A stretch of DNA of 64,000 nt from Bacillota bacterium (lineage in GTDB: Bacteria; Bacillota; Clostridia; Christensenellales; SZUA-584), in assembly GCA_023391105.1 (NCBI GenBank), contig JAEWBO010000022.1:12611-76610 (forward strand). The letters are read 5' to 3'. Shown piece by piece: positions 1-7,526 of the stretch. Position numbers and translations under genes: made by a program. The notes beneath the pieces are model-generated. The model had not been told where the DNA came from and searched no databases. It was given only the letters and a program-made list of their open reading frames with translations. Positions within the stretch are counted from its first letter, which is position 1. The number at the start of each line of letters is the position of its first letter.

Positions 1-1
1 G

Positions 2-1720
2 CCGACGTATCTGAACACGATGGCCATCCCCACTGTTCTGACATCGCCCACAGGCCATATCAAGTGGGCAAATCTCGCTTTTCGAAGCCTGGTGGGCTTT
101 GGCGCACTGCGCAATATCAACAGGATGATTTTGGGCATCAGCGTGCCCGACAAGGATAAAAAGATACTCATCAATGGCAGGCCGTATAAAAAGGAACTAT
201 CCACCGTATGGCTGCGCAACCGGCAATATCTGCTGCACAGGCTTGTGGATATTGAAAACACTGTAGAAGCCAAAAAGCTTTATCAGAGCTTTTTGCCGGT
301 GGTGTGTCAGTTTCAGATCGACAACTACGATGAACTTTCCGCCAAGCTCTCCCAGTCGGAGCTTTCCGAGGTCGTCGCGGCAGTCGAGCGGCGCTTATCC
401 ACGCTTTCTAAAAGCCTATCGGCACATTTTCAGCGTACAGACCGCGGACGTTATCTTTGTATTTTTGAGCGCCGGTTTTTGTCCACGCTGCGCGCCAATA
501 AATTCAACATTCTTGACGACGTTCGCCAGATTAAAACGACGCTATCCCCGACGCTGTCTATCGCGGTGGGTATCGGAGAAAATCCTGAACAGTCGGGCGA
601 ATATGCGATCAAAGCAATGGATCTCGCTTTGGGGCGCGGCGGCGATCAGGCCGTGGTGAAGCAGGGAGACCGTTTCATATTTTACGGCGGCACAGCAAAA
701 ACAGGTTTTCGCCGCAGCAAAGTGAAGGCGCGCATGATCAGCCATGCGCTGCGCAACCTCATGGAGCAGTGCAGCGATGTGTATGTGATGGGGCATGAAG
801 TGCCCGATCTGGATTGCATGGGGGCGGCGCTTGGCATTTGCGCTTGCGCGCGCCATGTGGGCAAAAAAGCCTATATCGTTATGGACAACCCAAACCCGTC
901 TATCGATCTGCTGCTGGACAAGCTCAAGACCGTTGAAGCGTATGCTGCAAGCCTTATCTCCGGACAGGATGCGGCGATGCATATCGGCGCGACCAGCATG
1001 CTCGTGATTGTAGACACGCAGCTTGCATCATTTACGATTTCCCCCGGGCTGTTGGAAATGGTGGATACCGTTGTGGTGGTAGACCATCATATCCGCGGAA
1101 CCACCACGATCGAGAAGGCCACGCTTTTCTATCATGATCCGTATGCGTCGTCCGCATGCGAGCTCGTCACAGAGGTCATGCAGTATTTCGACGACGACTT
1201 AAAGCCGCTTCCGGTTGACCTTGAAGCGCTGCTGTGCGGCATCACACTGGATACCAAGGGCTTTACGTTCAATACGGGCGTACGCACATTTGAGGCGGCG
1301 TCTTATCTTCGCCGCCACGGCGCGGACACCACGGTGACGCGGCTGCTCGTTCAGGACGACCTTAAGACGTACAAGGCCAAAACGGATATCGTACGCAGCG
1401 CGGAGATCATTGAAAACGGCTTTGCGGTGTCGGCGTGCCCCGAAGGTGTGGATAAAGCGTCACTCATTGCGGCACAGGCGGCGGATGCTCTGCTCACCAT
1501 TCGCGGCGTAAAAGCCTCCTTCGTGCTCAGCCATGTGGACGACAATGTACTCATAAGCGGGCGCTCTCTGGGAGAGGTTAACGTTCAGCTGATACTCGAA
1601 AGCCTCGGCGGCGGCGGCCATGCCACCATCGCCGCCGTAAAAATGGAAAAAACGAATATGGACACAGCCATTAAGCGGCTGAAAAAAGCGATCAATAATT
1701 ATGTGAAAGAGGTTAAATAA
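2..1720 (+). CDS. gdpP: GdpP-like cyclic-di-AMP phosphodiesterase, 5' end missing
   Basis: Hydrolyses the second messenger c-di-AMP at the membrane. The frame is open to the first bases of the window, so the gene starts upstream and the N-terminal membrane helices are not visible. Counting from base 2, a PAS-like segment (TGHIKWANLAF) comes first, then a degenerate GGDEF domain ending in the family-typical ALGRGGDQAVVK, then a DHH phosphoesterase domain (GHEVPDLD near codon 265, VVVVDHH near codon 361) and DHHA1 with GGGGH near codon 536. These metal-binding residues are intact. It sits directly before rplI and dnaB, the usual Firmicute order (yybT/gdpP-rplI-dnaC). The ATG at base 20 lies inside the PAS domain and is unlikely to be the start. 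Confidence 0.92.
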   Translation, partial: PTYLNTMAIPTVLTSPTGHIKWANLAFRSLVGFGALRNINRMILGISVPDKDKKILINGRPYKKELSTVWLRNRQYLLHRLVDIENTVEAKKLYQSFLPVVCQFQIDNYDELSAKLSQSELSEVVAAVERRLSTLSKSLSAHFQRTDRGRYLCIFERRFLSTLRANKFNILDDVRQIKTTLSPTLSIAVGIGENPEQSGEYAIKAMDLALGRGGDQAVVKQGDRFIFYGGTAKTGFRRSKVKARMISHALRNLMEQCSDVYVMGHEVPDLDCMGAALGICACARHVGKKAYIVMDNPNPSIDLLLDKLKTVEAYAASLISGQDAAMHIGATSMLVIVDTQLASFTISPGLLEMVDTVVVVDHHIRGTTTIEKATLFYHDPYASSACELVTEVMQYFDDDLKPLPVDLEALLCGITLDTKGFTFNTGVRTFEAASYLRRHGADTTVTRLLVQDDLKTYKAKTDIVRSAEIIENGFAVSACPEGVDKASLIAAQAADALLTIRGVKASFVLSHVDDNVLISGRSLGEVNVQLILESLGGGGHATIAAVKMEKTNMDTAIKRLKKAINNYVKEVK

Positions 1721-1721
1721 G

Positions 1722-2171
1722 ATGAAGGTGATATTGATAAAGGATTTGAAGGGCACTGGCTTTGCAGGAGATATCGTGAACGTAAGTGACGGCTATGCGA
1801 GAAACTTTCTGTTTGCCAAGGGCATTGCCAAGGAAGCCACGCCCCAGAACTTAAACGTGGCCAAGCAGCAGCAGCAGGCCATAGAAAAGCGCCGCATGCT
1901 CGAACGCCTATCCGCAGAGGAAGCGGCGAAGCGCTTAAGCGGTCTTAAGGTCGTCGTAAAGGCCAAATGCGGAGAGAACGGTCGTCTGTTTGGCTCTATC
2001 ACAGCCAAGGAGATATCCGACGCCATCCTAGAACAGCACGGTATCGAGATCGATAAAAAGCGCATCGTCATGAACGATCATATCAAGGAGCTTGGCGAGT
2101 CTAATTTATCTGTCAAGGTTTACGCAGGCATTTCTGCCGATATTATCGTCAGCGTCGAAGCGGCGGAGTAA
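1722..2171 (+). CDS. rplI: 50S ribosomal protein L9
   Basis: Structural protein of the large ribosomal subunit that binds 23S rRNA domain V. At 149 residues it has the normal length. The N-terminal globular domain (MKVILIKDLKGTG..., with GYARNFLFAKG) is followed by a long charged helix and a C-terminal domain. The ATG lies 1 bp after the stop of the gdpP-like gene, so the two are translationally coupled. It is followed 15 bp later by dnaB, a conserved operon order. Confidence 0.97.
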   Translation: MKVILIKDLKGTGFAGDIVNVSDGYARNFLFAKGIAKEATPQNLNVAKQQQQAIEKRRMLERLSAEEAAKRLSGLKVVVKAKCGENGRLFGSITAKEISDAILEQHGIEIDKKRIVMNDHIKELGESNLSVKVYAGISADIIVSVEAAE

Positions 2172-2186
2172 CAAACGAGAGGTATT

Positions 2187-3533
2187 ATGGAGCAGGTTGA
2201 AACGTCGGGCTATGTGCCGCCAAACAATCATGAAGCGGAACGCAGCGTCCTTGGGAGCATGTTTTTAGACTCAAGGGCTGTTTATACTGCCATGGAACGG
2301 CTCCACGCGAGTGATTTTTACGCGCGCCGTCATCAGCAGATATTTGAAACGATGTGCGAGCTGTCTGAATCGGGCATGCCCATCGATACCATCACCGTTG
2401 TGGAAAGGCTGGACCGCAAGGGGCAGCTTAGCAGCTCGGACGATACGGTTTATATTGCCGATCTCGCGGGCAGCGTACCCAGCGCTTCCAATGTGGGCTA
2501 CTATATCGACATCGTCGAGCAAAAGTCCGTACTGCGCGCTCTCATATCCGCGGGGCAGACAATCATACAGGACGCCACAGGTTCGGACGAAGAGGTGGCG
2601 GATATCGTCAACCGCGCAGGCGATTTGATATACAAAATCGCCGTCAAGCGACAGCGCGACTCATTGACACATATCAAGCAGGCGCTGCTCGAGGGCTATT
2701 CCTCTATCAGCGAATCCATGAACAGCAAAACAGGCATCATTGGCATACCGACCGGATTTAAGCAGCTCGACAAAATGCTCTCCGGCTTGCAGAAATCTCA
2801 GCTCATCATCGTGGCGGGACGCCCCGGCATGGGTAAAACAAGCTTCGCTATCAACATCGCGCAGCATGCCGCGGTCGCGCTGGATGTGCCGGTCGCCATC
2901 TTTTCTCTGGAAATGTCGCGCGAGCAGCTCGCCATGCGCATGATGTGCAGTGAAGCGCTGGTGGACAGCCAGAAGACGCGTATCGGCGGTCTCACCTATG
3001 ACGACTATGACAGATTGGCCAGTGCCGTGGATGTGCTCGGCAAAGCGCCCATATATATCGACGATTCACCCACCATCACTGCCATGGAGATGCTCGCCAA
3101 GGCGCGGCGTTTAAAGAAGGAAAAGGATCTGGGGATGGTCGTGATCGATTATCTGCAGCTCATGACAGGCAAGGATCGCCGCGAAAACCGTCAGCAGGAA
3201 ATATCGAGCATGACGCGCAGCCTCAAAATTATGGCGAAGGAAGTCGGCGTGCCGGTGATATTGCTCTCGCAATTAAGCCGTGCCAGCGAAAAACGCGATT
3301 CCAAACGTCCTTTGCTCTCCGACCTTCGTGAATCGGGCAGTATTGAGCAGGATGCTGACGTGGTTATCTTCCTGCACCGCGAGAGCTATTACAACAAGGA
3401 AGCCGACAACGTCTCGCAGATCATCATCGCCAAGCAGAGAAGCGGCCCCACGGGCGAAGTCAACGTGGGATGGCGCGGCGACCAGACACGCTTCGCGGAA
3501 CTGTCGGGCCAGACCGAATCCAGCCCGTTTTGA
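2187..3533 (+). CDS. dnaB: Replicative DNA helicase DnaB/DnaC type
   Basis: Hexameric 5'-3' helicase that unwinds DNA at the fork. The 448-residue protein has the N-terminal domain (PPNNHEAERSVLGSM near residue 11) and a C-terminal RecA-like motor with Walker A GRPGMGKTS near residue 210, Walker B-like MVVIDYLQLM, and LSQLSR/DLRESGSIEQDAD motifs. No intein is seen in the P-loop or at other usual sites. It ends the gdpP-rplI-dnaB operon. An AGAGG ribosome site precedes the start. In Bacillus the same protein is called DnaC. Confidence 0.97.
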   Translation: MEQVETSGYVPPNNHEAERSVLGSMFLDSRAVYTAMERLHASDFYARRHQQIFETMCELSESGMPIDTITVVERLDRKGQLSSSDDTVYIADLAGSVPSASNVGYYIDIVEQKSVLRALISAGQTIIQDATGSDEEVADIVNRAGDLIYKIAVKRQRDSLTHIKQALLEGYSSISESMNSKTGIIGIPTGFKQLDKMLSGLQKSQLIIVAGRPGMGKTSFAINIAQHAAVALDVPVAIFSLEMSREQLAMRMMCSEALVDSQKTRIGGLTYDDYDRLASAVDVLGKAPIYIDDSPTITAMEMLAKARRLKKEKDLGMVVIDYLQLMTGKDRRENRQQEISSMTRSLKIMAKEVGVPVILLSQLSRASEKRDSKRPLLSDLRESGSIEQDADVVIFLHRESYYNKEADNVSQIIIAKQRSGPTGEVNVGWRGDQTRFAELSGQTESSPF

Positions 3534-3542
3534 GAGGGTTTT

Positions 3543-3875
3543 ATGGAAATGGGAAGAAGAAAAAGAACAAAGTTAATCCTATTTATCTGCGGCGGATTAA
3601 TAGCTGTTCCTAGCTTTGTCATCCTGTTTCTCAAGATATTTTTAGATTTATCTAGTGGAAAAAACTTGCCAATAGATTTTGTACAAATCAGCGGTGCGTG
3701 TATATCACTGGGGTTGATTCCGGTAAGCATCGCATTGCAGATGCAATCCAAAGATATAATTAATAGAAATCGCGGCATTAGTGAATTGCTTAAAATATTA
3801 TCATGGTTTTGGATTATTATTTCTTCAATCATTCTGATTTGGTGTGTTATCTATTTCATTTTTGTACGCAAGTAA
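3543..3875 (+). CDS. Small AT-rich membrane protein of unknown function
   Basis: I do not recognise this 110-residue protein. It has a basic N-terminus (MEMGRRKRTK), then hydrophobic stretches at about residues 11-34, 50-62 and 86-107, which suggests two or three membrane helices. It starts 9 bp after dnaB behind an AGAGGG site, so it can be read from the same transcript. Its base composition is clearly poorer in G+C than dnaB and codons such as ATA and TTA are common, so it may be a recent acquisition. Rapid divergence is an alternative explanation. Confidence 0.6.
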   Translation: MEMGRRKRTKLILFICGGLIAVPSFVILFLKIFLDLSSGKNLPIDFVQISGACISLGLIPVSIALQMQSKDIINRNRGISELLKILSWFWIIISSIILIWCVIYFIFVRK

Positions 3876-3892
3876 CCCTTGAGCCAAATATC

Positions 3893-3918
3893 AACGCCGC
3901 CTCAAACGAAGCGGCGTT
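3893..3918 (+). terminator. Candidate terminator with two mutually exclusive hairpins
   Basis: AACGCCGC at 3893-3900 pairs with GCGGCGTT at 3911-3918. The overlapping pair CTCAAACG at 3901-3908 and CGTTTGAG at 3915-3922 forms an alternative 8-bp stem. There is no good T-run, so strength as an intrinsic terminator is uncertain. It lies 18 bp after the small membrane gene. Confidence 0.45.
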
Positions 3919-3944
3919 TGAGACTGTCGATAAACCCCTCCTCA

Positions 3945-4050
3945 TGTCATGCTGAGGAGCATAGCGACGTGAGCACCCCATGGCAAAACGCTTAAACATG
4001 GGATTCCAGTCCACTTTGTAGTCGATCGCTTACGCTCCAACGGAATGACA
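3945..4050. repeat. Short inverted-repeat (MITE/REP-like) element
   Basis: About 106 bp bounded by TGTCATGCTGAG on the left and its partial complement ending GGAATGACA on the right; the outer six bases (TGTCAT/ATGACA) are a perfect inverted repeat. It has no coding capacity that I trust. A related half-element with the same TGTCATGCTGAG head is at about 40475. Elements with this head are widespread in bacterial intergenic regions. What mobilises this one is not visible. Confidence 0.5.
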
Positions 4051-4454
4051 CAGGTATCCTTTTTCTGCAACCACCTCAACGGGTGGCATTTTTCATTTAT
4101 ATATTCGCAGGAAGGCACACTTAATAACCCCAATCGCGGTTGATATGGCAGCCATCTATCGCGTTAATCGTGACATAGATTTGATCGCCAAAGGGCAGCC
4201 AATGCGACTCGCCGTCCATAATATGTCTAACAACTTAGTGAGTAGGAGATTATTAAGCGTAAGTATCCGGAGAAAGCGGGCATCCTATAAAAATGCAGCA
4301 CAAATGAAAAAAGCGCATAAACTGGATACCTTGCGCTTTTCTCAAATGTATATAAATTGCTGGCTGCCTTATTGATCACGTTATTTACAATGCCTATTAT
4401 AAAGAACGATTATGAACAATGTGTTAACGCAGCGTTGATTTTTTGTTAAAAGAC
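4051..4454. other. Non-coding stretch after the repeat
   Basis: Holds a 76-codon open frame (4145-4375, plus strand) with no ribosome binding site, no recognisable domain and a low-complexity basic composition; I do not call it a gene. The only supported element is the terminator-like hairpin at 4307-4340. Confidence 0.4.
4307..4340 (-). terminator. Terminator for the radC-GNAT transcript
   Basis: AAAAAAGCGC at 4307-4316 and GCGCTTTT ending at 4340 flank a short loop. Read on the minus strand the stem is followed by a run of six T, about 115 bp beyond the end of the GNAT gene. It would also work weakly on the plus strand. Confidence 0.6.
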
Positions 4455-4913
4455 CTAAATATCTTTGGCCATCACAAGCCGGTCTTCACCTTGGCCGTAT
4501 TCATCCTTGGCGCTGTCCACCACGGTAAAACCGAGCTTTTCGCGATATACGGAAAGCGCGGTAAAGTTAGCGGGATCCACCGTCAGCACCACCTTGCTAA
4601 TACCGTACTGCTTGATATTGGCGAGCGCGTATTCGAGCAGCGCTGTTCCCACATTCTGACCGCGAAAATCCGGCAGCACCGCGACGCTCATAAGATACGC
4701 GCGTCCTGCGTTGTTCATGTCGGCCATGAAATACGCACAGGCGACTGCCACGTCGTCCTCGTCTACCGCGGCATAAATCTTGCCGTAGCGCAGCAGCGGC
4801 ACCACCACGTATTCGTTGAGTGCGCCGTCACCGAACGCTTCCTGTTCAATGTCCAAAATGTTGCTGATCATTTCCGGATCAGGCTTTTCGAGTACGGTAA
4901 ACGTCAGTGTCAT
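4455..4913 (-). CDS. GNAT family N-acetyltransferase (RimI-like)
   Basis: Probable acetyl-CoA-dependent N-acetyltransferase of 152 residues; substrate unknown. The fold signature is the acetyl-CoA loop segment VLPDFRGQNVGTALLEYAL followed by GISKVVLTVDPANFTALSVYREKLGF, the typical motif A/B arrangement in which a residue pair after VDPAN marks the C-terminal helix. I place the start at the ATG at 4913, five bases after GGAGG; the longer frame to 4931 lacks a site. It follows radC by 20 bp and is probably co-transcribed with it. Confidence 0.8.
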   Translation of the reverse strand: MTLTFTVLEKPDPEMISNILDIEQEAFGDGALNEYVVVPLLRYGKIYAAVDEDDVAVACAYFMADMNNAGRAYLMSVAVLPDFRGQNVGTALLEYALANIKQYGISKVVLTVDPANFTALSVYREKLGFTVVDSAKDEYGQGEDRLVMAKDI

Positions 4914-4933
4914 GATTTCCTCCGTATACAATC

Positions 4934-5683
4934 TTATTCTTGCTTGAGTGCCAGGTTCAGCTGCTGCACGCCAGTGTATTCCGCAGCGTATGCCTCACGT
5001 CCCGGCAGGTCGCGCTTGCCCATCAAAGAATCGGCCTGAAAGCTAAATGCTTCGTTTTCACTGACGATAATATGATCGACAAGCTCAATATCCAGCAAGG
5101 CGAGTGTTCTTAATATACTCTGCGTGGTCTCAATATCTGCTTTGGACGGCGTCACCTTGCCGCCCGGATGGTTGTGTGCGATCACGCCCTTTACGGCATG
5201 GTGCCGCAGCGCCGTCGCTGCGAGCCGGTTTAAATACACAGGCGATTCACTCACGCTGCCTTCAGACAGCCTTTCATAGTGAATCACACGGTTCTGGGTG
5301 CCCAGCCATATCACATAAAACTGCTCATACGGTTTGCCGAACAGCAGCGTCCGCGCGAAATCGCACGCGTCCTTGATAGACCTAAGCACCGGTTTTTTTC
5401 CAAGCTTGCTGCGCTCATACGCACGAAACGCCTCGGGAAACATGCAAAGGTATGCCGCCGCCTTGGAGCCGATCCCGCTCACCGAAGACAGGTCCTTAGG
5501 ATCCGCCTCGAGCACGCCCGCAAGACTGCCAAAGGTTTTGATAAGCCGGTGGGCAATCATGTTGGTATCCACGCGCGGCAACGCATAGAAGAGCAGAAAC
5601 TCGAGAATCTCATGCTCCTCAAAGCTCTCCAGCCCTTCATTGATAAACCGGTTAGTGAGCCGCTCTCTGTGTCCCTCGTGCAT
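4934..5683 (-). CDS. radC: RadC family JAB-domain protein
   Basis: Member of the RadC/UPF0758 family, historically called a DNA repair protein although its role is unproven. The 249-residue protein has an N-terminal helix-hairpin-helix region (LSSVSGIGSKAAAYL near residues 65-80) and a C-terminal MPN/JAB domain with the metal-site motif HNHPGGKVTPSKAD near residue 168; the usual serine after HNHP is glycine here, a mild variant. GGAGG precedes the ATG by four bases. The gene lies between the zinc-ribbon gene and the GNAT gene on the same strand. Confidence 0.92.
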   Translation of the reverse strand: MHEGHRERLTNRFINEGLESFEEHEILEFLLFYALPRVDTNMIAHRLIKTFGSLAGVLEADPKDLSSVSGIGSKAAAYLCMFPEAFRAYERSKLGKKPVLRSIKDACDFARTLLFGKPYEQFYVIWLGTQNRVIHYERLSEGSVSESPVYLNRLAATALRHHAVKGVIAHNHPGGKVTPSKADIETTQSILRTLALLDIELVDHIIVSENEAFSFQADSLMGKRDLPGREAYAAEYTGVQQLNLALKQE

Positions 5684-5695
5684 ACCGCCTCCGCA

Positions 5696-5902
5696 TCAGC
5701 CGCCGCAGCCCTTGCAGCTGCTGCAGCTTCCTCCGCTGCAACCACCGCCGCCTTTGCCGCTGCCGCCGAAATAACACTTGCCCTGATAATATCGTGCCGT
5801 GTTGCCGGATGCGCAATGAGGACAAGCCGGCTTTTTATCCGCTGTCGTGAGCTCTTCAAAAATGTGTTTGCAATCTTCACAGATGTATTTGAGCAATGGC
5901 AT
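5696..5902 (-). CDS. FmdB-like zinc ribbon protein
   Basis: Small 68-residue protein with the FmdB/CxxC_CxxC_SSSS family head: MPLLKYICEDCKHIFEEL, then PACPHC, giving a two-CxxC zinc knuckle. The tail is a Gly/Ser/Cys-rich stretch (GGGGCSGGSC and SSCKGCGG), which is common in this family and might bind more metal. Function is unknown, with regulatory roles suggested for relatives. It begins 18 bp after corA and ends 12 bp before radC, so it belongs to one minus-strand transcript. Confidence 0.8.
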   Translation of the reverse strand: MPLLKYICEDCKHIFEELTTADKKPACPHCASGNTARYYQGKCYFGGSGKGGGGCSGGSCSSCKGCGG

Positions 5903-5920
5903 ATGCCGTGATTCCTTTCG

Positions 5921-6853
5921 CTATAGCATCTTCTTGCGCCAGAGTATATAAACCGTCAGCGCCGCGCCCACCAAAGAGACGCCGATGACCACCCAGAAGC
6001 CAAACGACGTGCCTTCAAAAGGCACAAGCACATTCATGCCCCACAGGCTCGCGAGCAGCGTAGGCACCGCGATGATGATCGTGATGGCCGCCAGGAACTT
6101 CATGACGTTGTTCAGGCTGTTGGAGATGATGGACGCAAACGTGCTCATTGTGCCCGTTAAGATGCTCCGGTATATCGTGGACATCTCCATCGCCTGTTTG
6201 TTCTCTATAATGACGTCTTCGAGCAGATCGGTATCCTCAGGATATTGCTTGATCATGCCCGGTTTTAACAGTTTTTCCAGCACAGCCTCGTTGGATTTAA
6301 GCGATGTGGAGAAAAACACGAGTGATTTTTCCAGCTTGAGCATGCCCATCAGCTCGCTGTTTCGCATGTTCTTACGCAGCGCGTTTTCCACCTGTGTGGT
6401 GGCCTTGTCGATCTGCCTAAGATACTGCAAAAACTTTGTGCTCGATTTAAACAGCAGTTGCAGTATGAACCGCGTCTTTTTACACGTATCGAAGCCGCGC
6501 ACACGGCTCTCTAAAAAATCGTCGATAATGGTCGTTTCTTCGAGACAGACCGTAATCACCATGTTGTCGAGCAGCAGGATACCGAGCGGTATCGTGTTGT
6601 ACATGAACGATGTGCCCTCAGGCTCAACAACGGGAATATCAACGAGTATCAGCGCCTGATCGTCCTCTCTTTCGAGACGCGGCGTTTCCTCTTCGTCGAG
6701 CGCGGCCTGAAGCAAATCCATCTGCGCACCGGACTGCGCGCACACCTGCTCCAGCTCATCGCGCGTGGGGTTCAAAAGATGAATCCAGACGCCGTCGCCG
6801 CCCGTGTTCTGCTCTTTTAATACGCCGCCTATTGTCTTGTTATACTGTATCAT
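5921..6853 (-). CDS. corA: CorA family magnesium/divalent cation transporter
   Basis: Pentameric Mg2+ (or Co2+/Ni2+) channel in the cytoplasmic membrane. The protein is 310 residues from the ATG at 6853. A long cytoplasmic N-terminal domain of mixed helices is followed by two C-terminal membrane helices; the pore signature GMN occurs at about residue 272 in LWGMNVLVPF. The ORF could extend to a TTG at 6859, but the AAAGGCGGT site is spaced correctly (about 8 bases) only for the ATG. That site is inside a hairpin that also contains the stop codon of an upstream leader ORF, which points to translational coupling. No M-box riboswitch is visible. Confidence 0.92.
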   Translation of the reverse strand: MIQYNKTIGGVLKEQNTGGDGVWIHLLNPTRDELEQVCAQSGAQMDLLQAALDEEETPRLEREDDQALILVDIPVVEPEGTSFMYNTIPLGILLLDNMVITVCLEETTIIDDFLESRVRGFDTCKKTRFILQLLFKSSTKFLQYLRQIDKATTQVENALRKNMRNSELMGMLKLEKSLVFFSTSLKSNEAVLEKLLKPGMIKQYPEDTDLLEDVIIENKQAMEMSTIYRSILTGTMSTFASIISNSLNNVMKFLAAITIIIAVPTLLASLWGMNVLVPFEGTSFGFWVVIGVSLVGAALTVYILWRKKML

Positions 6854-6860
6854 TGGCAAG

Positions 6861-6885
6861 CACCGCCTTTCTTAGTGGCGGGGTG
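6861..6885 (-). promoter_or_regulatory. Hairpin sequestering the corA ribosome binding site
   Basis: On the minus-strand transcript CCGCC pairs with GGCGG, with flanking bases extending the stem around a short bulge. The 3' arm is the corA Shine-Dalgarno (AAAGGCGGT), and the TAA stop of the leader ORF lies in the loop. A ribosome finishing the leader would open the stem and free the corA start. Seen: the pairing and the stop position. Inferred: the control. Confidence 0.6.
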
Positions 6886-6958
6886 CACCTATGCCTGCCT
6901 GTCGGTATGCACGCCGCCGGATTGTATGTGTCTTAATGTAGGGTCCGCGTCCACGCAT
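6872..6958 (-). CDS. 28-residue leader peptide of corA
   Basis: Short ORF too small for usual gene calling: ATG at 6958, TAA at 6872-6874, preceded by a very strong AAGGAGGTGGT ribosome site. The peptide begins MRGRGPYIKTHTIRRR and is highly basic, with eight arginines including a run of three. It is 18 bases upstream of the corA start and its stop lies in the hairpin that covers the corA ribosome site. It resembles in arrangement, not sequence, the leader ORFs known before other Mg2+ transporter genes such as mgtA and corA of Salmonella. A role as a translated sensor is inference. Confidence 0.65.
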   Translation of the reverse strand: MRGRGPYIKTHTIRRRAYRQAGIGAPRH

Positions 6959-6980
6959 ACCACCTCCTTGAAACGCGAAA

Positions 6981-6997
6981 GTCCGTATTTTTCGGAC
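6981..6997 (-). promoter_or_regulatory. Small stem-loop in the corA 5' leader
   Basis: GTCCG at 6981-6985 and CGGAC at 6993-6997 form a 5-bp stem with a T-rich loop, just upstream of the leader ORF ribosome site. It may be part of the leader fold. No known riboswitch consensus is recognised. Confidence 0.35.
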
Positions 6998-7027
6998 AAA
7001 TATCAGCCCAGTTTTTGAGCTATTCTT

Positions 7028-7055
7028 ATTATAACACGACAGCTGAATAAATCAA
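7028..7055 (-). promoter_or_regulatory. Sigma-A-type promoter of the corA transcript
   Basis: On the minus strand TTGATT (7050-7055) and TATAAT (7028-7033) are separated by 16 bases. Transcription would begin near 7021, giving a leader of about 60 nt before the leader ORF. Confidence 0.65.
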
Positions 7056-7115
7056 TCTTAGAACCTTCAGCACAAATAGATATCATTCGCCATAAAACAA
7101 CAAATGCTGCTTTGT

Positions 7116-7144
7116 TTGACTTATCGGGATCTGCACCTTATAAT
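7116..7144 (+). promoter_or_regulatory. Near-consensus promoter of the structured RNA
   Basis: TTGACT at 7116-7121 and TATAAT at 7139-7144 are separated by exactly 17 bases. The expected start point near 7150 coincides with the first base of the closing stem of the RNA. This predicts strong, housekeeping-level transcription. Confidence 0.8.
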
Positions 7145-7149
7145 CGCAG

Positions 7150-7370
7150 ATAAGGCGGCGGGTCTGTGGTTGAAAGTCGATGCCAGTCGCGGGCGAAACG
7201 ACCCACGTAACCCGGCAAAGTCCGGTGAGCATGGCGCGGTTTAGGAGTCAGTCCGGCCGGGAGCAATCCCGAGAGGCAAAGTCGTGGGGAGGCAAACGTG
7301 CCTTATGAGCAAAATGCCCAGCCGGCGGATGTGGGGGCAAAGACCAGGTCAGCCGCTGCCTTATTTTTTT
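7150..7370 (+). ncRNA. Structured non-coding RNA, ~220 nt (raiA/ARRPOF-like candidate)
   Basis: No convincing ORF fits this segment, but the ends pair: ATAAGGCGGCGG at the 5' end and CCGCTGCCTTAT at the 3' end form a 12-bp closing stem with one G-U pair, followed at once by a T7 run, so the closing stem doubles as the terminator. Inside are CGGGA-GCAA-TCCCG (a GNRA-capped stem), AGGCA/TGCCT and CCGG/CCGG hairpins with A-rich linkers. Promoter, size, closed architecture and clostridial host fit the raiA motif (ARRPOF) RNA class, but I identify the class from general features, not from a remembered consensus. It lies divergently between corA and blaI. It is not a corA or blaI riboswitch: it ends in its own terminator. 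Confidence 0.7.
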
Positions 7371-7454
7371 ACAGGAAAAACTGATAAATTCGATCTAATC
7401 ATTGTCTCCCAATTTTCAAGACCAAATCGATATTTTATGCAGTAGAAAAACTTA

Positions 7455-7500
7455 TTGACAAATTTACCCTATCGCACTACAATTGTAAATGGTAATTTAC
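7455..7500 (+). promoter_or_regulatory. blaI-M56 promoter with overlapping palindromic operators
   Basis: TTGACA at 7455-7460 and TACAAT at 7478-7483 are 17 bases apart. The -10 box is part of the palindrome TACAATTGTA (7478-7487), which carries the TACA/TGTA half-sites typical of BlaI/MecI operators. A second palindrome, GTAAAT-GGTA-ATTTAC, covers 7485-7500. Binding here would block the promoter, so the operon is probably repressed by its own BlaI. Confidence 0.7.
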
Positions 7501-7526
7501 TGTTATAGAGTTGTAAGGGGCGTATG

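Noticed and set aside
20..22. ATG at base 20 as the real start of the first gene
   Set aside because: It lies inside the PAS-like domain and the frame is open to the window edge; the protein is missing its membrane part.
4145..4375. 76-codon plus-strand ORF after the 3.9-kb repeat
   Set aside because: No ribosome site, no recognisable domain, and the last third lies over a terminator-like hairpin; treated as chance.
5279..5911. 210-codon plus-strand ORF opposite radC and the zinc-ribbon gene
   Set aside because: Antisense to two well-supported genes; its Ala-rich part is just the complement of the Cys/Gly-rich tail.
6853..7020. M-box (Mg2+) riboswitch upstream of corA
   Set aside because: The leader is too short and lacks the M-box conserved blocks; a leader ORF is seen instead.
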